A stretch of 22,185 nucleotides of DNA. Origin: JAMBLL01 sp964387145 (GTDB lineage Bacteria > Actinomycetota > Acidimicrobiia > Spongiisociales > UBA5794). The DNA lies in the NCBI GenBank assembly GCA_964387145.1, contig CAYLVM010000031.1:1-22185 (forward strand), in the 5' to 3' direction. The notes beneath the pieces were generated by a model. It was not told where the DNA came from, ran no database searches, and saw nothing but the letters and a program-made list of their open reading frames with translations. A program made the position numbers and the translations under genes. Shown one piece after another: positions 7,910-17,000 of this stretch. The stretch's first letter is position 1. Each line of letters starts with the position of its first letter.

Positions 7910-9259
7910 ATGGCGGTCACGATCACGATGCCCCAGCTCGGGGAAACGGTCACTGAGGGCACGATCCTGCAATGGGTGAAACAGATCGGGGAGTACGTCG
8001 CCGAGGATGACATCCTCGTCGAGATCTCGACCGACAAGGTCGACACCGAGTTGCCCTCGCCCTACGCCGGTGTGCTCACCGAGATCCTCGTTCCTGCGGG
8101 AACCACCGTCGAAGTGGGGACACCGCTGGCCGTCCTGACCGGTGACGACGAGCTGCCGGAGGACTCCCCGCAGTCGGCGGATGCCGAACCGGCTGTTGCG
8201 CAGAACGGGGAACAGCAGACGAAGGATGTTGAAGCCGGGAGCACACAGCCGTCCCCGGTCACCGCACCGCTTTCCGGTGTCACCGTGAAGGAAGTGGCCC
8301 AGGCCAAGACGGAGCGTCGCGGGGTGTTGTCCCCCGTTGTGCGCAAGCTCGCTGCTGAGAACAACATAGATCTGGCGATGGTCCCCGGAACCGGCGATGG
8401 TGGGCGGATCACGCGCAAGGACGTCGAAGTGTTCATCGCCACACATGGAGTCGCCGCACCGGCCGTGGTTCCCCCTCCACCGGTTGGCCGACCCGCTGGC
8501 CAGCCACCTCCCGCTCCCGGCCCCGCCGCATCGGCACAGAAGGGCGAGGTCCACGAAATCTCCCGCATCCGGGAACGGATCGCCCAGAACATGATCCACG
8601 CCAAGGCCAGTGCCGCTCACGTTTGGACGTCGGTCGAGGTCGACTACGAACGGGTAGCACAAGCACGGGCGAGGTTCGGCGGTGGGTTCAAGAATGCCGA
8701 AGGGTTCTCGCTCACGTACCTGCCGTTCATCGCACGGGCAACGATGGACGCGCTCAACGCGTACCCGGCGGTCAACTCGATCTTCGACCTCGCTGCGGGC
8801 ACCCACACGTTCCCGCGCAACGTCAACCTGGGGATCGCGATCGATCTCGATCAGAAGGGTCTCATCGTTGCGAACATCCCCGATGCCGACTCGATGACGC
8901 TCAAGGGCCTTGCCCGGTCGATCCGTTCCGTCGCTGTCGATGCGCGGGCCAACAAGCTCGGTCCCGATGATCTTGTCGGATTCACGTTCTCGATCACCAA
9001 CCCGGGTCCGTTCGGATCGTTCATGAGCGTGCCGATCATCCCGCCACCCAACGCAGCGATCCTGAGCACGGACACCGCAACGAAAAAGCCGGTCGTCGTC
9101 GAGTTGCCGGATGGCTCCGATGCCCTCGCGATTCACCATGTCGGGTACCTCGGGCTGAGCTGGGATCACAGGGTGTTCGACGGTTCCACCGCTGTCCTGT
9201 TCCTACGTCGTATCAAGGACAACCTCGAAACCTGGGACTGGGACCAAGAGCTTTCGTGA
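7910..9259 (+). CDS. dihydrolipoyl acyltransferase, E2 of a 2-oxoacid dehydrogenase complex
   Basis: A 449-residue E2 core enzyme. One lipoyl domain spans residues 1-78 with the lipoylated lysine K43 in STDKVDTELPSP. A linker rich in Gln, Glu and Pro follows, then the E1/E3-binding domain at about 137-177 (LSPVVRKLAAENNIDL...GGRITRKDV). A Pro/Ala linker (183-208) leads to the catalytic domain at 215-449 with active-site DHRVFDG (H420, D424). It could serve oxoglutarate, pyruvate or branched-chain acids; no E1 gene is in the window to decide. AAGGAG precedes the ATG. The stop overlaps the GTG of the lipB-lipA gene. Confidence 0.93.
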   Translation: MAVTITMPQLGETVTEGTILQWVKQIGEYVAEDDILVEISTDKVDTELPSPYAGVLTEILVPAGTTVEVGTPLAVLTGDDELPEDSPQSADAEPAVAQNGEQQTKDVEAGSTQPSPVTAPLSGVTVKEVAQAKTERRGVLSPVVRKLAAENNIDLAMVPGTGDGGRITRKDVEVFIATHGVAAPAVVPPPPVGRPAGQPPPAPGPAASAQKGEVHEISRIRERIAQNMIHAKASAAHVWTSVEVDYERVAQARARFGGGFKNAEGFSLTYLPFIARATMDALNAYPAVNSIFDLAAGTHTFPRNVNLGIAIDLDQKGLIVANIPDADSMTLKGLARSIRSVAVDARANKLGPDDLVGFTFSITNPGPFGSFMSVPIIPPPNAAILSTDTATKKPVVVELPDGSDALAIHHVGYLGLSWDHRVFDGSTAVLFLRRIKDNLETWDWDQELS

Positions 9260-10914
9260 TCGCAACCCCGATCCCGACGCTCCGCACGAGGTGGCTTGGG
9301 CGCGTCACTTACACCGAGGCGTGGGACCTCCAGAAGGCGATCTGGGAGGGGCGCACATCGGGACGCACCGAAGACGACTACCTGCTGCTACTCGAGCACC
9401 CACATACCTACACGGTGGGGCGCAACGGTGACGGCTCGAATTTGAAGATCTCCTCCGAACGACTCGAGGAGATCGGTGCAACGGTCCTCGACGTCGACCG
9501 TGGTGGTGACATCACCTATCACGGCCCGGGCCAGCTCGTCGGGTACCCGATCGTCTCCGTGCCTCGGTACGGTGATGGTTTCGATGTCGTCGGCCACGTG
9601 CGCCGAATCGAGGTGGTACTCATCGCCACGCTCGCGGACCTCGGCATCGAGGCTTGGGCGGAGGGCGGGTTCACTGGTGTGTGGACCGATTCGGGAAAGG
9701 TCGCAGCCATCGGTGTGAGGGTGTCGCGTGGTATCGCCACCCACGGATTCGCTGTCAACGTCGATCCTCAGATGGAGTATTTCGGCAACATCGTTCCGTG
9801 TGGCATCTCCGACCGTCCCGTCACCTCCATCTCGGAAATACTCGGTCGGAAGGTCTCGATCGAAGAGGTCGTCGAACGACTCCTGCCACACGTCGGGGGC
9901 CTCTCTCAGCGTGAGGGGAACGAGGTCCAGCTCGGTGCATTCGCAAGGGGCACAGGCCGTGCGACGTACGAGGTCGACCGCATGGTCGAAGCGGGTGTCT
10001 TCAGCCCGAAGTCCGAGGGGGAAGTCCCCGTGATGATCCGGGGTTTGCTCTCCGGTGAGCCGGAGAAGCCGAAGTGGATGAAGGTTCGCATCGACCTGAG
10101 GGACCCGAAGTTCAAGGAGCTCAAGAAGCTCAACAACGAACTTGACCTGAACACGGTGTGCGAAGAGGCGGGGTGTCCAAACATCTATGAGTGTTGGTCG
10201 TCGGGGACTTCGACGCTGATGCTGCTCGGGGACACGTGTACGCGGGCGTGTTCGTTCTGTGACGTCAACACGGGGAAACCTTCCGACGTCGATGAGAACG
10301 AACCGGTCCGTGCTGCCGATGCGATCGCTGCGATGGAACTCAACTACGCCGTGCTCACATCGGTGAACCGTGACGATCTCGATGACGGCGGGGCAGGGAT
10401 CTTTGCGAGGACGATCCACGAGATCCGTCAGCGGCTTCCTGAGTGCAATGTGGAGGTCCTGATCCCGGACTTCAAGGGTGAAACCGAGCCGCTCGACACC
10501 GTTCTCGGTGCCAAGCCCACGGTGCTGAACCACAACACCGAGACTGTGTTGCGACTCCAGCGCGAGATCCGTACTGCTGCGAACTATGCACGGTCGTTAA
10601 CGCTCCTTGCACGAGCAAAGTGGGCGAATCCGTCCGGGGCCGTCAAGTCCGGTCTGATCGTCGGGATGGGTGAGACCGACAACGAGATCGTCGGTGCGCT
10701 CGCCGACCTGAACGCAGTCGGCGTGGACGTTGTCACGATCGGTCAGTACCTGCGCCCGACCGCGCACCACCGCAAGATCGACCGGTACGTGGAACCGGTG
10801 GTGTTCGACGAGTACAAGGCTGTGGGAGAGGCGTTCGGCATCGCACATGTGGAGTCCGGTCCTCTCGTTCGCAGCTCGTATCACGCCCGCGAGGCATTGG
10901 AGGCAACGGTATGA
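9256..10914 (+). CDS. lipB-lipA: LipB-LipA fusion: octanoyltransferase joined to lipoyl synthase
   Basis: A single 552-residue frame carrying both steps of lipoate assembly. LipB part (about 1-217): RGGDITYHGPGQLVGYPI at 82-99, catalytic K148 in DSGKVAAIG, and C182 in IVPCGIS. It transfers octanoyl from acyl-ACP to lipoyl domains. A linker of about 40 residues follows. LipA part (about 260-552): auxiliary 4Fe-4S cysteines C302, C307, C313 (CX4CX5C); radical-SAM cysteines C328, C332, C335 (CTRACSFC); RSSY at 539-542 for the auxiliary cluster. It inserts two sulfurs. All key residues of both enzymes are intact and no stop or frame break separates them. A purine-rich GAGGGGGA upstream of an in-frame GTG/ATG pair (10030, 10033) could allow separate LipA to be made. 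Confidence 0.95.
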   Translation: MIATPIPTLRTRWLGRVTYTEAWDLQKAIWEGRTSGRTEDDYLLLLEHPHTYTVGRNGDGSNLKISSERLEEIGATVLDVDRGGDITYHGPGQLVGYPIVSVPRYGDGFDVVGHVRRIEVVLIATLADLGIEAWAEGGFTGVWTDSGKVAAIGVRVSRGIATHGFAVNVDPQMEYFGNIVPCGISDRPVTSISEILGRKVSIEEVVERLLPHVGGLSQREGNEVQLGAFARGTGRATYEVDRMVEAGVFSPKSEGEVPVMIRGLLSGEPEKPKWMKVRIDLRDPKFKELKKLNNELDLNTVCEEAGCPNIYECWSSGTSTLMLLGDTCTRACSFCDVNTGKPSDVDENEPVRAADAIAAMELNYAVLTSVNRDDLDDGGAGIFARTIHEIRQRLPECNVEVLIPDFKGETEPLDTVLGAKPTVLNHNTETVLRLQREIRTAANYARSLTLLARAKWANPSGAVKSGLIVGMGETDNEIVGALADLNAVGVDVVTIGQYLRPTAHHRKIDRYVEPVVFDEYKAVGEAFGIAHVESGPLVRSSYHAREALEATV

Positions 10915-11999
10915 ACCAGTACACGGGTCGAATCGCCCGGTCACAGGCGGCGATGAAGAGCGAGGGGATCGACGCGTTGTGTATCTCCGTCGGCTCTGAC
11001 CTCCCGTACCTCACCGGCTACCGGGCGATGCCGCTCGAGCGGGTCACGATGCTCGTCGTTCCCGCCGAGGGCCGTCCCGAACTGGTCGTGCCCGGACTCG
11101 AAGCCCCGCGAGTCGAGGTGCGAGACGATGCGTTCGCCATCACGGGATGGGCGGAGAGCGACGATCCGATCGCGATGATCGACGCACTCCTCGTCGATGC
11201 CGGTGTCGTGGCGTTCGGTGACGAGACGTGGTCACGGTTCTTGCTGGAGTTGCAGGCAGTGAACCCTGCACGGGTGTTCACGCCTGCGAACGAGTTCATG
11301 GCCGGGTTGCGGATGGTCAAGTCTGTCGACGAGATCGCAGCCCTGCGCCGGGCGGCAAGGACCGTCGACGCTGTCGTCGAGGAGATGGCCGAGGTGCGGT
11401 TCTCAGGACGTACCGAACGTGAGGTATCGAGAGAGATCATCGATCGGACGATCACTGCAGGCCACGACACGATGGAGTTCTGGATCGTCGCATCGGGACC
11501 CAACGGTGCATCGCCTCATCACGAGCCGGGTGAGCGGATCATCGAGCCCGGTGATGCAGTCGTTGTTGACTTCGGGGGTCATCAGGACAGCTACTGCTCG
11601 GACACGACGCGCATGTTCGTCGTCGGCGAGGCTCCGTACGGGTTCGATGCTGCCTACGAGGTCCTGTACGCCGCTCAGGCTGCTGCGACCGATGCGGTCC
11701 GGCCCGGGGTCACCGCGGAGTCGCTCGATGCCGTGGCACGAGACATCATCACCGAGGCCGGGTACGGGGATCTGTTCATCCACCGTCTCGGCCACGGTAT
11801 CGGGATGGACACTCACGAGCATCCGTACCTCATCGAGGGGAACGACCAGGTCATCGAGGCAGGTATGGCGTTCTCGATCGAGCCCGGTATCTACAACCCG
11901 GGCGAGTGGGGGATGCGCATCGAGGACATCGTCGTGGTGACCGACGACGGAGTGGAGCGGTTGAACCGCTCGGATCGGGCGTACCGGGTCGTCGATTAG
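10911..11999 (+). CDS. M24 family aminopeptidase (Xaa-Pro dipeptidase-like)
   Basis: A 362-residue metallopeptidase with the creatinase-type N-terminal domain (1-135) and a pita-bread catalytic domain. Five metal ligands are visible: D220 in VVVDFGG, D231 in CSDTTRMF, H295 in HRLGHGIG, E324 in FSIEPGIY and E338 in MRIEDI. The length is typical of PepQ-like enzymes. Its ATG overlaps the LipBA stop (ATGA), so it is translated with the lipoate operon, although no functional link is evident. The stop overlaps by 4 bases the stop of the facing acyltransferase gene. Confidence 0.93.
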   Translation: MNQYTGRIARSQAAMKSEGIDALCISVGSDLPYLTGYRAMPLERVTMLVVPAEGRPELVVPGLEAPRVEVRDDAFAITGWAESDDPIAMIDALLVDAGVVAFGDETWSRFLLELQAVNPARVFTPANEFMAGLRMVKSVDEIAALRRAARTVDAVVEEMAEVRFSGRTEREVSREIIDRTITAGHDTMEFWIVASGPNGASPHHEPGERIIEPGDAVVVDFGGHQDSYCSDTTRMFVVGEAPYGFDAAYEVLYAAQAAATDAVRPGVTAESLDAVARDIITEAGYGDLFIHRLGHGIGMDTHEHPYLIEGNDQVIEAGMAFSIEPGIYNPGEWGMRIEDIVVVTDDGVERLNRSDRAYRVVD

Positions 12000-13315
12000 C
12001 CGACGGCAGATTCAACGGCTTCGAGGAGAGCACGACGCGCCGCTGTCACTTCATCGTTCGGTCCCAGATCGCCCATGCGCCGCCATCCGTCGAGTCCCTC
12101 ACGAACGATCGCCATGCGCTCGAAGGCGAGCACCAGGGCCCAGCCACCGACGATCCCCGAGAGCCAGGCGATCGTTCTCCCGTACCGGATACGACGCTGG
12201 AGAACGGACGACCACACCGTCCATGTGCCGCCGTAGAGAACCGGCGCTGCGAGGGAGCGGACGGTCGCCATCGTCACCGGTTCGACGTTCAGGTTCTTAC
12301 GCAACGCCGTCATGATCGCGATCGGAACGGCGTTGGCAGCAAGTCCGACCAGGGCGGTCGGGGCGAGGGCAAGGGCCCCGAGAAAGCTGCGGGCCGTGTA
12401 GTCGGGGAGGGCCCCTCCCATGCGCGAGTACGAGGCGACCGCGGTGTCACGGAGCCGATAGGCGGCGAGCACGACCCGGTAGTTGGACACGGCATCCTGG
12501 ACGGCTTCACGAGCTGTGGGCGGAGCAGAGCGGAGACGGTCTGCAAGCTCCTCACGTTCCCCGAACGACACGGGTGTGCTCGGGTCGAAGAGGCGAGCCC
12601 GCAGAGCGACCTCTGCAGCAGCGCCGAGGGCATCCCACTCGGCTTCGGTCGAGTAGTCGGGCGACACCGTGCGAAGACGTGTCTCGATGTCGGCGGTGAG
12701 GCGTCGCACAGCCTCGCGGTTCGTGTCATCGGGTGGGGTGCCATCCTCGACGTAGAGCGATAGGTCGCCGTCGAGGTCGATCGGGTCGCCAACCTGTGCG
12801 TAGATTCGGCTTCGCCAGCCGGCCTTGTCCTCGTAGTGGATGCCGACCGGAACGATGACGACCCCTGTGGCTCCAGATGCCCGTGCACCGAGGGCGATAC
12901 GCGCCGCACCGGTGCGGATGTCGGCGATCGACGCCTGGTCGTGGGTCGTGCCCTCCGGGAACAGCGCGATCACCTCACGGTTGCGCAGCGCCTCGTGGCA
13001 TGCTGCGAATGTGTCGATGTTGCTCTCCGTGGAGCCATCGACGGCGCGGGCGACCGGGAGCACACCGAGGAGATCGAGTAGCTTGCCGACCACCGGGTTG
13101 CTCCACAGAGTCGCCTTCGCAAGGAACCTGGGCCGCCGTTGGAGTCCGTACATCATGAGCACCGGGTCGGCGAACCCTGCGAAGTGGTTGGCGACGATGA
13201 TTACGGGCCGTTGAGAGAGGTCCGCCTCCGGTCTGCGGAGTTCCACCGTGCGGTAGGTGCCGTAGACGAGGATCGCCGCGACCCCCCGGATGATCTTGTG
13301 CGACCGCTTCGTCAC
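11996..13315 (-). CDS. PlsC-like acyltransferase with long C-terminal extension
   Basis: A 439-residue glycerolipid acyltransferase family protein. The N-terminal catalytic domain (about 1-230) has motif I NHFAGFAD (H44 and D50, spacing HX5D), motif III FPEGTTH at 119-125 and motif IV VPVGIHY at 155-161. The HX5D spacing is that of GPAT/DHAPAT-related proteins rather than classic HX4D PlsC. The C-terminal 200 residues are helical with two hydrophobic stretches (about 335-365 and 395-420), suggesting membrane association. The likely role is phospholipid or ether-type lipid synthesis; acceptor unknown. GTG 13315 is chosen because GGAGG lies 7 nt upstream. Confidence 0.85.
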   Translation of the reverse strand: MTKRSHKIIRGVAAILVYGTYRTVELRRPEADLSQRPVIIVANHFAGFADPVLMMYGLQRRPRFLAKATLWSNPVVGKLLDLLGVLPVARAVDGSTESNIDTFAACHEALRNREVIALFPEGTTHDQASIADIRTGAARIALGARASGATGVVIVPVGIHYEDKAGWRSRIYAQVGDPIDLDGDLSLYVEDGTPPDDTNREAVRRLTADIETRLRTVSPDYSTEAEWDALGAAAEVALRARLFDPSTPVSFGEREELADRLRSAPPTAREAVQDAVSNYRVVLAAYRLRDTAVASYSRMGGALPDYTARSFLGALALAPTALVGLAANAVPIAIMTALRKNLNVEPVTMATVRSLAAPVLYGGTWTVWSSVLQRRIRYGRTIAWLSGIVGGWALVLAFERMAIVREGLDGWRRMGDLGPNDEVTAARRALLEAVESAVG

Positions 13316-13354
13316 CGTCGTCCCTCCGACTCTCCATGTGATCGTGTCGGTCTG

Positions 13355-13383
13355 ACCCTCGTCGGCGCGGTCGGTTCTGTCAA
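13355..13383 (-). promoter_or_regulatory. promoter of the acyltransferase gene
   Basis: On the minus strand TTGACA (13378-13383) is followed by 17 bases and GAGGGT (13355-13360), a -10 that keeps only the A at position 2 and T at position 6. The predicted transcript would have a leader of roughly 30 bases before GTG 13315. Confidence 0.4.
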
Positions 13384-13418
13384 CCGGCCACCCGGTGGAG
13401 TGGGTCCGTCGTGTTCGC

Positions 13419-13424
13419 TAGTGT
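13419..13424 (+). promoter_or_regulatory. -10 box (TAGTGT) of a leaderless MBL gene
   Basis: TAGTGT is followed by 7 bases and ATG 13432. There is no ribosome site between them. Confidence 0.5.
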
Positions 13425-13431
13425 CGGGTTC

Positions 13432-14058
13432 ATGGACGTCACGATCACCAAACTCGTACATGCATGCCTCCTCGTCGAGGCAGGAGACACACGGACGCTC
13501 ATCGACCCGGGAGGGTTCACCTGGGACGATGACCGCTTCGACCCATCGATGGTCGAGGGTGTCGACAGGATCCTGATCACCCATGAACACGGCGACCACG
13601 TCTCGTTCGACTTCGTGCGTGCAGCGCTCGAGCGGTCCAACGATGCCGGGGTCGAGACGACGCCGTCGCTTCACGGGATCCTCGCCGAACAGGGGATCGA
13701 GTCCGTCACCGTCGGTACACCACAGTTCGTAGCGCCCCATGAGCGCCTCCCAATGGGGCCGGGACCGGAGAATGTCGGGTTCCACGTCGAGTTCGTGCTG
13801 TCGCACCCCGGTGACAGTCATAGCTTCAACGAGACGATGCCGATCCTTGCGATGCCGTTCATCGCCCCGTGGGGGTCACTTACGGCCGCAACGGACCGGG
13901 TCCGGCTCGTGCGGCCGAAGTACGTGGTCCCTATCCACGACTGGTTCCTCAGCGATGAAGGTGCCACTTTCATGTACCGCCTCGCAGCGATGGGTCTTGC
14001 CGACGAGGTCGAACTCATCCACATCCCCGACTTCGAGAGCATGACGCTCAGCGTGTGA
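13432..14058 (+). CDS. MBL-fold metal-dependent hydrolase (UPF0173/lactonase-like)
   Basis: A 208-residue metallo-beta-lactamase superfamily protein. Metal ligands: ITHEHGDHV (H51, H53, D55, H56), SHPGDSHSF with the later His/Asp pair, and VVPIHDWF near the C-terminus. The start DVTITKLVHACLLVE with IDPGG resembles the UPF0173/UlaG-like group, whose bacterial members hydrolyse lactones or nucleic-acid-type esters; the substrate is not known here. ATG 13432 is preferred over the in-frame ATG at 13411 because a TAGTGT box lies 7 nt upstream. It faces the giant regulator gene with only 6 bases between stops. Confidence 0.87.
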   Translation: MDVTITKLVHACLLVEAGDTRTLIDPGGFTWDDDRFDPSMVEGVDRILITHEHGDHVSFDFVRAALERSNDAGVETTPSLHGILAEQGIESVTVGTPQFVAPHERLPMGPGPENVGFHVEFVLSHPGDSHSFNETMPILAMPFIAPWGSLTAATDRVRLVRPKYVVPIHDWFLSDEGATFMYRLAAMGLADEVELIHIPDFESMTLSV

Positions 14059-14064
14059 AGCCCT

Positions 14065-17000
14065 TCACCCGGTCCGGACCTCGCCGAGCGTCGGACACGG
14101 GTCGATCTGATAGGTTGCGCACTCGGTTTCGGTGAACGTACGGCTGAGCCGGGTTCTCGCCTCCCGCATGAGTTCATCCGTGTCGAGTGTCAGGACATCG
14201 ATGGGTCCGAACGCATCGGTCACGAGGAGATCTCGATCCCCATTGATGAACTCGACGTTCGTGATGTCGGTGCCTGGGAGTGGGTAGGTCTCGACGATCT
14301 CCTCTGTTTCGATGTCGATGATGTGGACGAGACCGATGTTGTTTGCTAGTGCGACGAGTCGACCGCTCTGACTGATGGCGAGGTCCCGGCTCTGTCCCCG
14401 TCCTGTTGAGATGTCACGTTCCTCCCAGGTCGTCGTGTCGTATATGCGTAGGACACCACGGTGGGCCTGTGCGGTGACGATCTCCGAGCCGTCGGGTGTG
14501 AACCGCATCGCCCACGATGGGCGACCCGGATGGGTCACCATCGCAACTTCGGACCAATCCGACGTATCGAACACCCACATGCCGGTCTTGGAGGATGCCG
14601 CGAGCAGTGATCCATCGGGGCTGAACTGGATGGAGGAGAACGGCCATATGCCGAGCTGATCCGTCACGAACTCGATGTCTCCCGACGTGGTGTCCCACAC
14701 GACGACCCGTTGCGAGCGGCCCGCTGCTGCGGCCAGCAAGCCCCCATCGGGTGACCAGTCGAGGTCGGTGATATCCGCTGCAAAGGGGTCACCGCCGAAC
14801 GCGCACTCTTCAGAGTCGCCGCCGTCGAAGAAGAATCCGTAGGGCTCCCAATTGCAGTTCCCCTGGAGCTCCACAGGAGGGGAGGAGGTTCCGACATCGT
14901 GGATCCACACAGATCCCAGACCCGTGCCGGACCCCACGATCGACTGGACGGCCAGGCGCATGCCGTTGGGGGAGAGGCGGGCGACCTTGCCTCCTGCGTT
15001 GGGAACACGCGATAGCTCGTCTCCGGTGTCGAGATCGAACACGATGGCGACGCCTCGACTCACCCGGTTCATGACGGAGATGGCACCGTCGAATGGGGAG
15101 GAGACCTCGTCGGGGTACACGAGGACCGTTGCTCGATCACCGACGACCTGAAGGCTCGAGTCTGCGTGGTATCCGTTCTCGAGTCTGAAGGCATTGAGCC
15201 CGCGGGGCCTGTTGATGTCCCACACTCGGGTCGTCCGGTCGGCTGAGCCCGTCACGAGAAGATCTCCGGCTGCGTTCGATGATGAGGAGACCCACCCTGT
15301 GTGCCCGTTCAACGTGGTGATGAGCCGGCCCGTGTACGCGTCGTGGACGCTGGCTGTGCCGTCGTTGCACGTGATGTAGATGATCGTCTCGGCATCGTTG
15401 GTCTGCTCAGGGAAGCACGGCGGGATCCACTCGTCGAGGTCCATCCCGTTGTCGGCGAAACGCCACCGCACGATCCCCGTTTCCGTATCGACTATCTCCT
15501 CGGTCGTTACTGCGTAGCTCCCATCGGGGCTGACATACGGCCACGACATATCGGCGATCGGCACGATGCGCTCGGCGCCTGTGTACACGTTGGTGAGCGT
15601 CATCTCGTCGGCATAGACCTTGAACAGCCATCCGTTCCTCGTGATGTTCAGTTCTATCACGTCGGTATCGATGGGCACAGGATCACCGACCATCTCCCCG
15701 GTGACGGAGTCCATCAGCCACCAGAACTTGCCCTCTAGATCGGTGCAGGTACCTCGCCCGATCCAGGCTCCATCGATATCGATCCTGAGAAGGTCGTTAT
15801 ATCGCTGTTCCGGGCCGCGTTCTGCCGTGCATCGGGAGTCCGAAGCTACAAACTGGCGAATGAACTCGCCGGTTCTGGCGTCGTAGAAGTGCAGGCCCTC
15901 CGTCAGCGATGGGTCGGGTGGGTCCGGTGGCAGTGCCGTGTTCGCCCAGCCTTGCCACCAGATGACCACCGCGACCTGTGAGCCGTCGTCGGTGAACGAG
16001 GTTATGTTGGCGTAGCCGGGATCGAGCTCGAGGTTCCATAACAGCGCGGGGTCGTCACCCGAGAGATCCCAGATCTCGATGTCCTCGTATGACCCGTTGA
16101 CGGCCGTGAGGCTTCCGTCGGGGCTCGTCGCCGGCCACACCATCCACATGAAGCTGCGGGTCCATGGGAACGACTGAATCGTCTTGTGCTGTGACATGCT
16201 CGCTCGCAGCGCCTGTCTCCCCTCGAAGTCGAGGGGTGTGGCCCGGGTTGCCTGGAGCGAGAGAAGGAGGCTGAGCTCGGGATCCTCGTCGAGAACTCCG
16301 ACTGCAGCCGCAGCGAGAGCGCGAGATGCTGCGATCTGGCGTTCGTTCGCTGCCGTCACAGCGTTGGCCTCGGCTTCGGCAGCCTTTTGGCGAGCGACAC
16401 CTTCGCTCTCGACGGCACTCTCCTGGCTTGCTTGCGCCTGAGCCGCCTGATTCTGAGCGTCGTTGCGGGCGATGAACGCTGCAGCTGCGAGCGCGAGGGC
16501 GATCACAGCGGCGATGCCGAACCCGGTCGTGACGAGTCTGCGGGTACGACGGCGCCCGGCGCGCCTGTCGTCCTCGGTGCTACGGCTCGATGTGAGAAAC
16601 TCTCGTTCGGCGGTGGTGAGGGTGAGGTCGGTATCGGCGGTCCAGGCCTCGTGTTGGATCAGTCGACCCCCCATCAGAAGGTATGTGTCGGCACGGTCGG
16701 ATGTCTCCCAGTCGGCGACGGCCACCGCGAGGCGTGACCGCAGCAGGAGGTCCTCTCGGTGGTCCTCGATCCAGGCAGCGAGTCGTGGCCATTCGGTGAG
16801 GATGGCTTCATGGGCGACCTCGACGGTTGGACCCCGGGTGATGGGGTCACGGTCGAACGTGAGGAGGCGATGGGCTCCGAAAGCGTCGAGCACGGGGCGC
16901 AGGACCGGATGGGGGATTCCTAGGCGTTCGAGTTCGGTGAGGCGTACTCGACGGCGGGTGTCCCGGCCCCCCTCGCCGACGTTGACGAGACGCAGGAACG

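Noticed and set aside
6431..9169. Long open frames antisense to lpd and E2 (also antisense to lipB-lipA and the acyltransferase gene)
   Set aside because: They are Arg/Asp/His-rich translations without domains and lie opposite genes with clear motifs; the open frames come from the GC-biased third positions.
10030..10914. lipA as a separate gene starting at GTG 10030 or ATG 10033
   Set aside because: The frame runs unbroken from lipB with no stop; I annotate one fused CDS and only note possible internal initiation.
14055..14068. Inverted repeat GTGAAG-CC-CTTCAC over the two facing stop codons as a terminator
   Set aside because: The loop would be 2 bases, the stem 6 bp, there is no T tract, and the symmetry comes partly from the two facing TGA stops.
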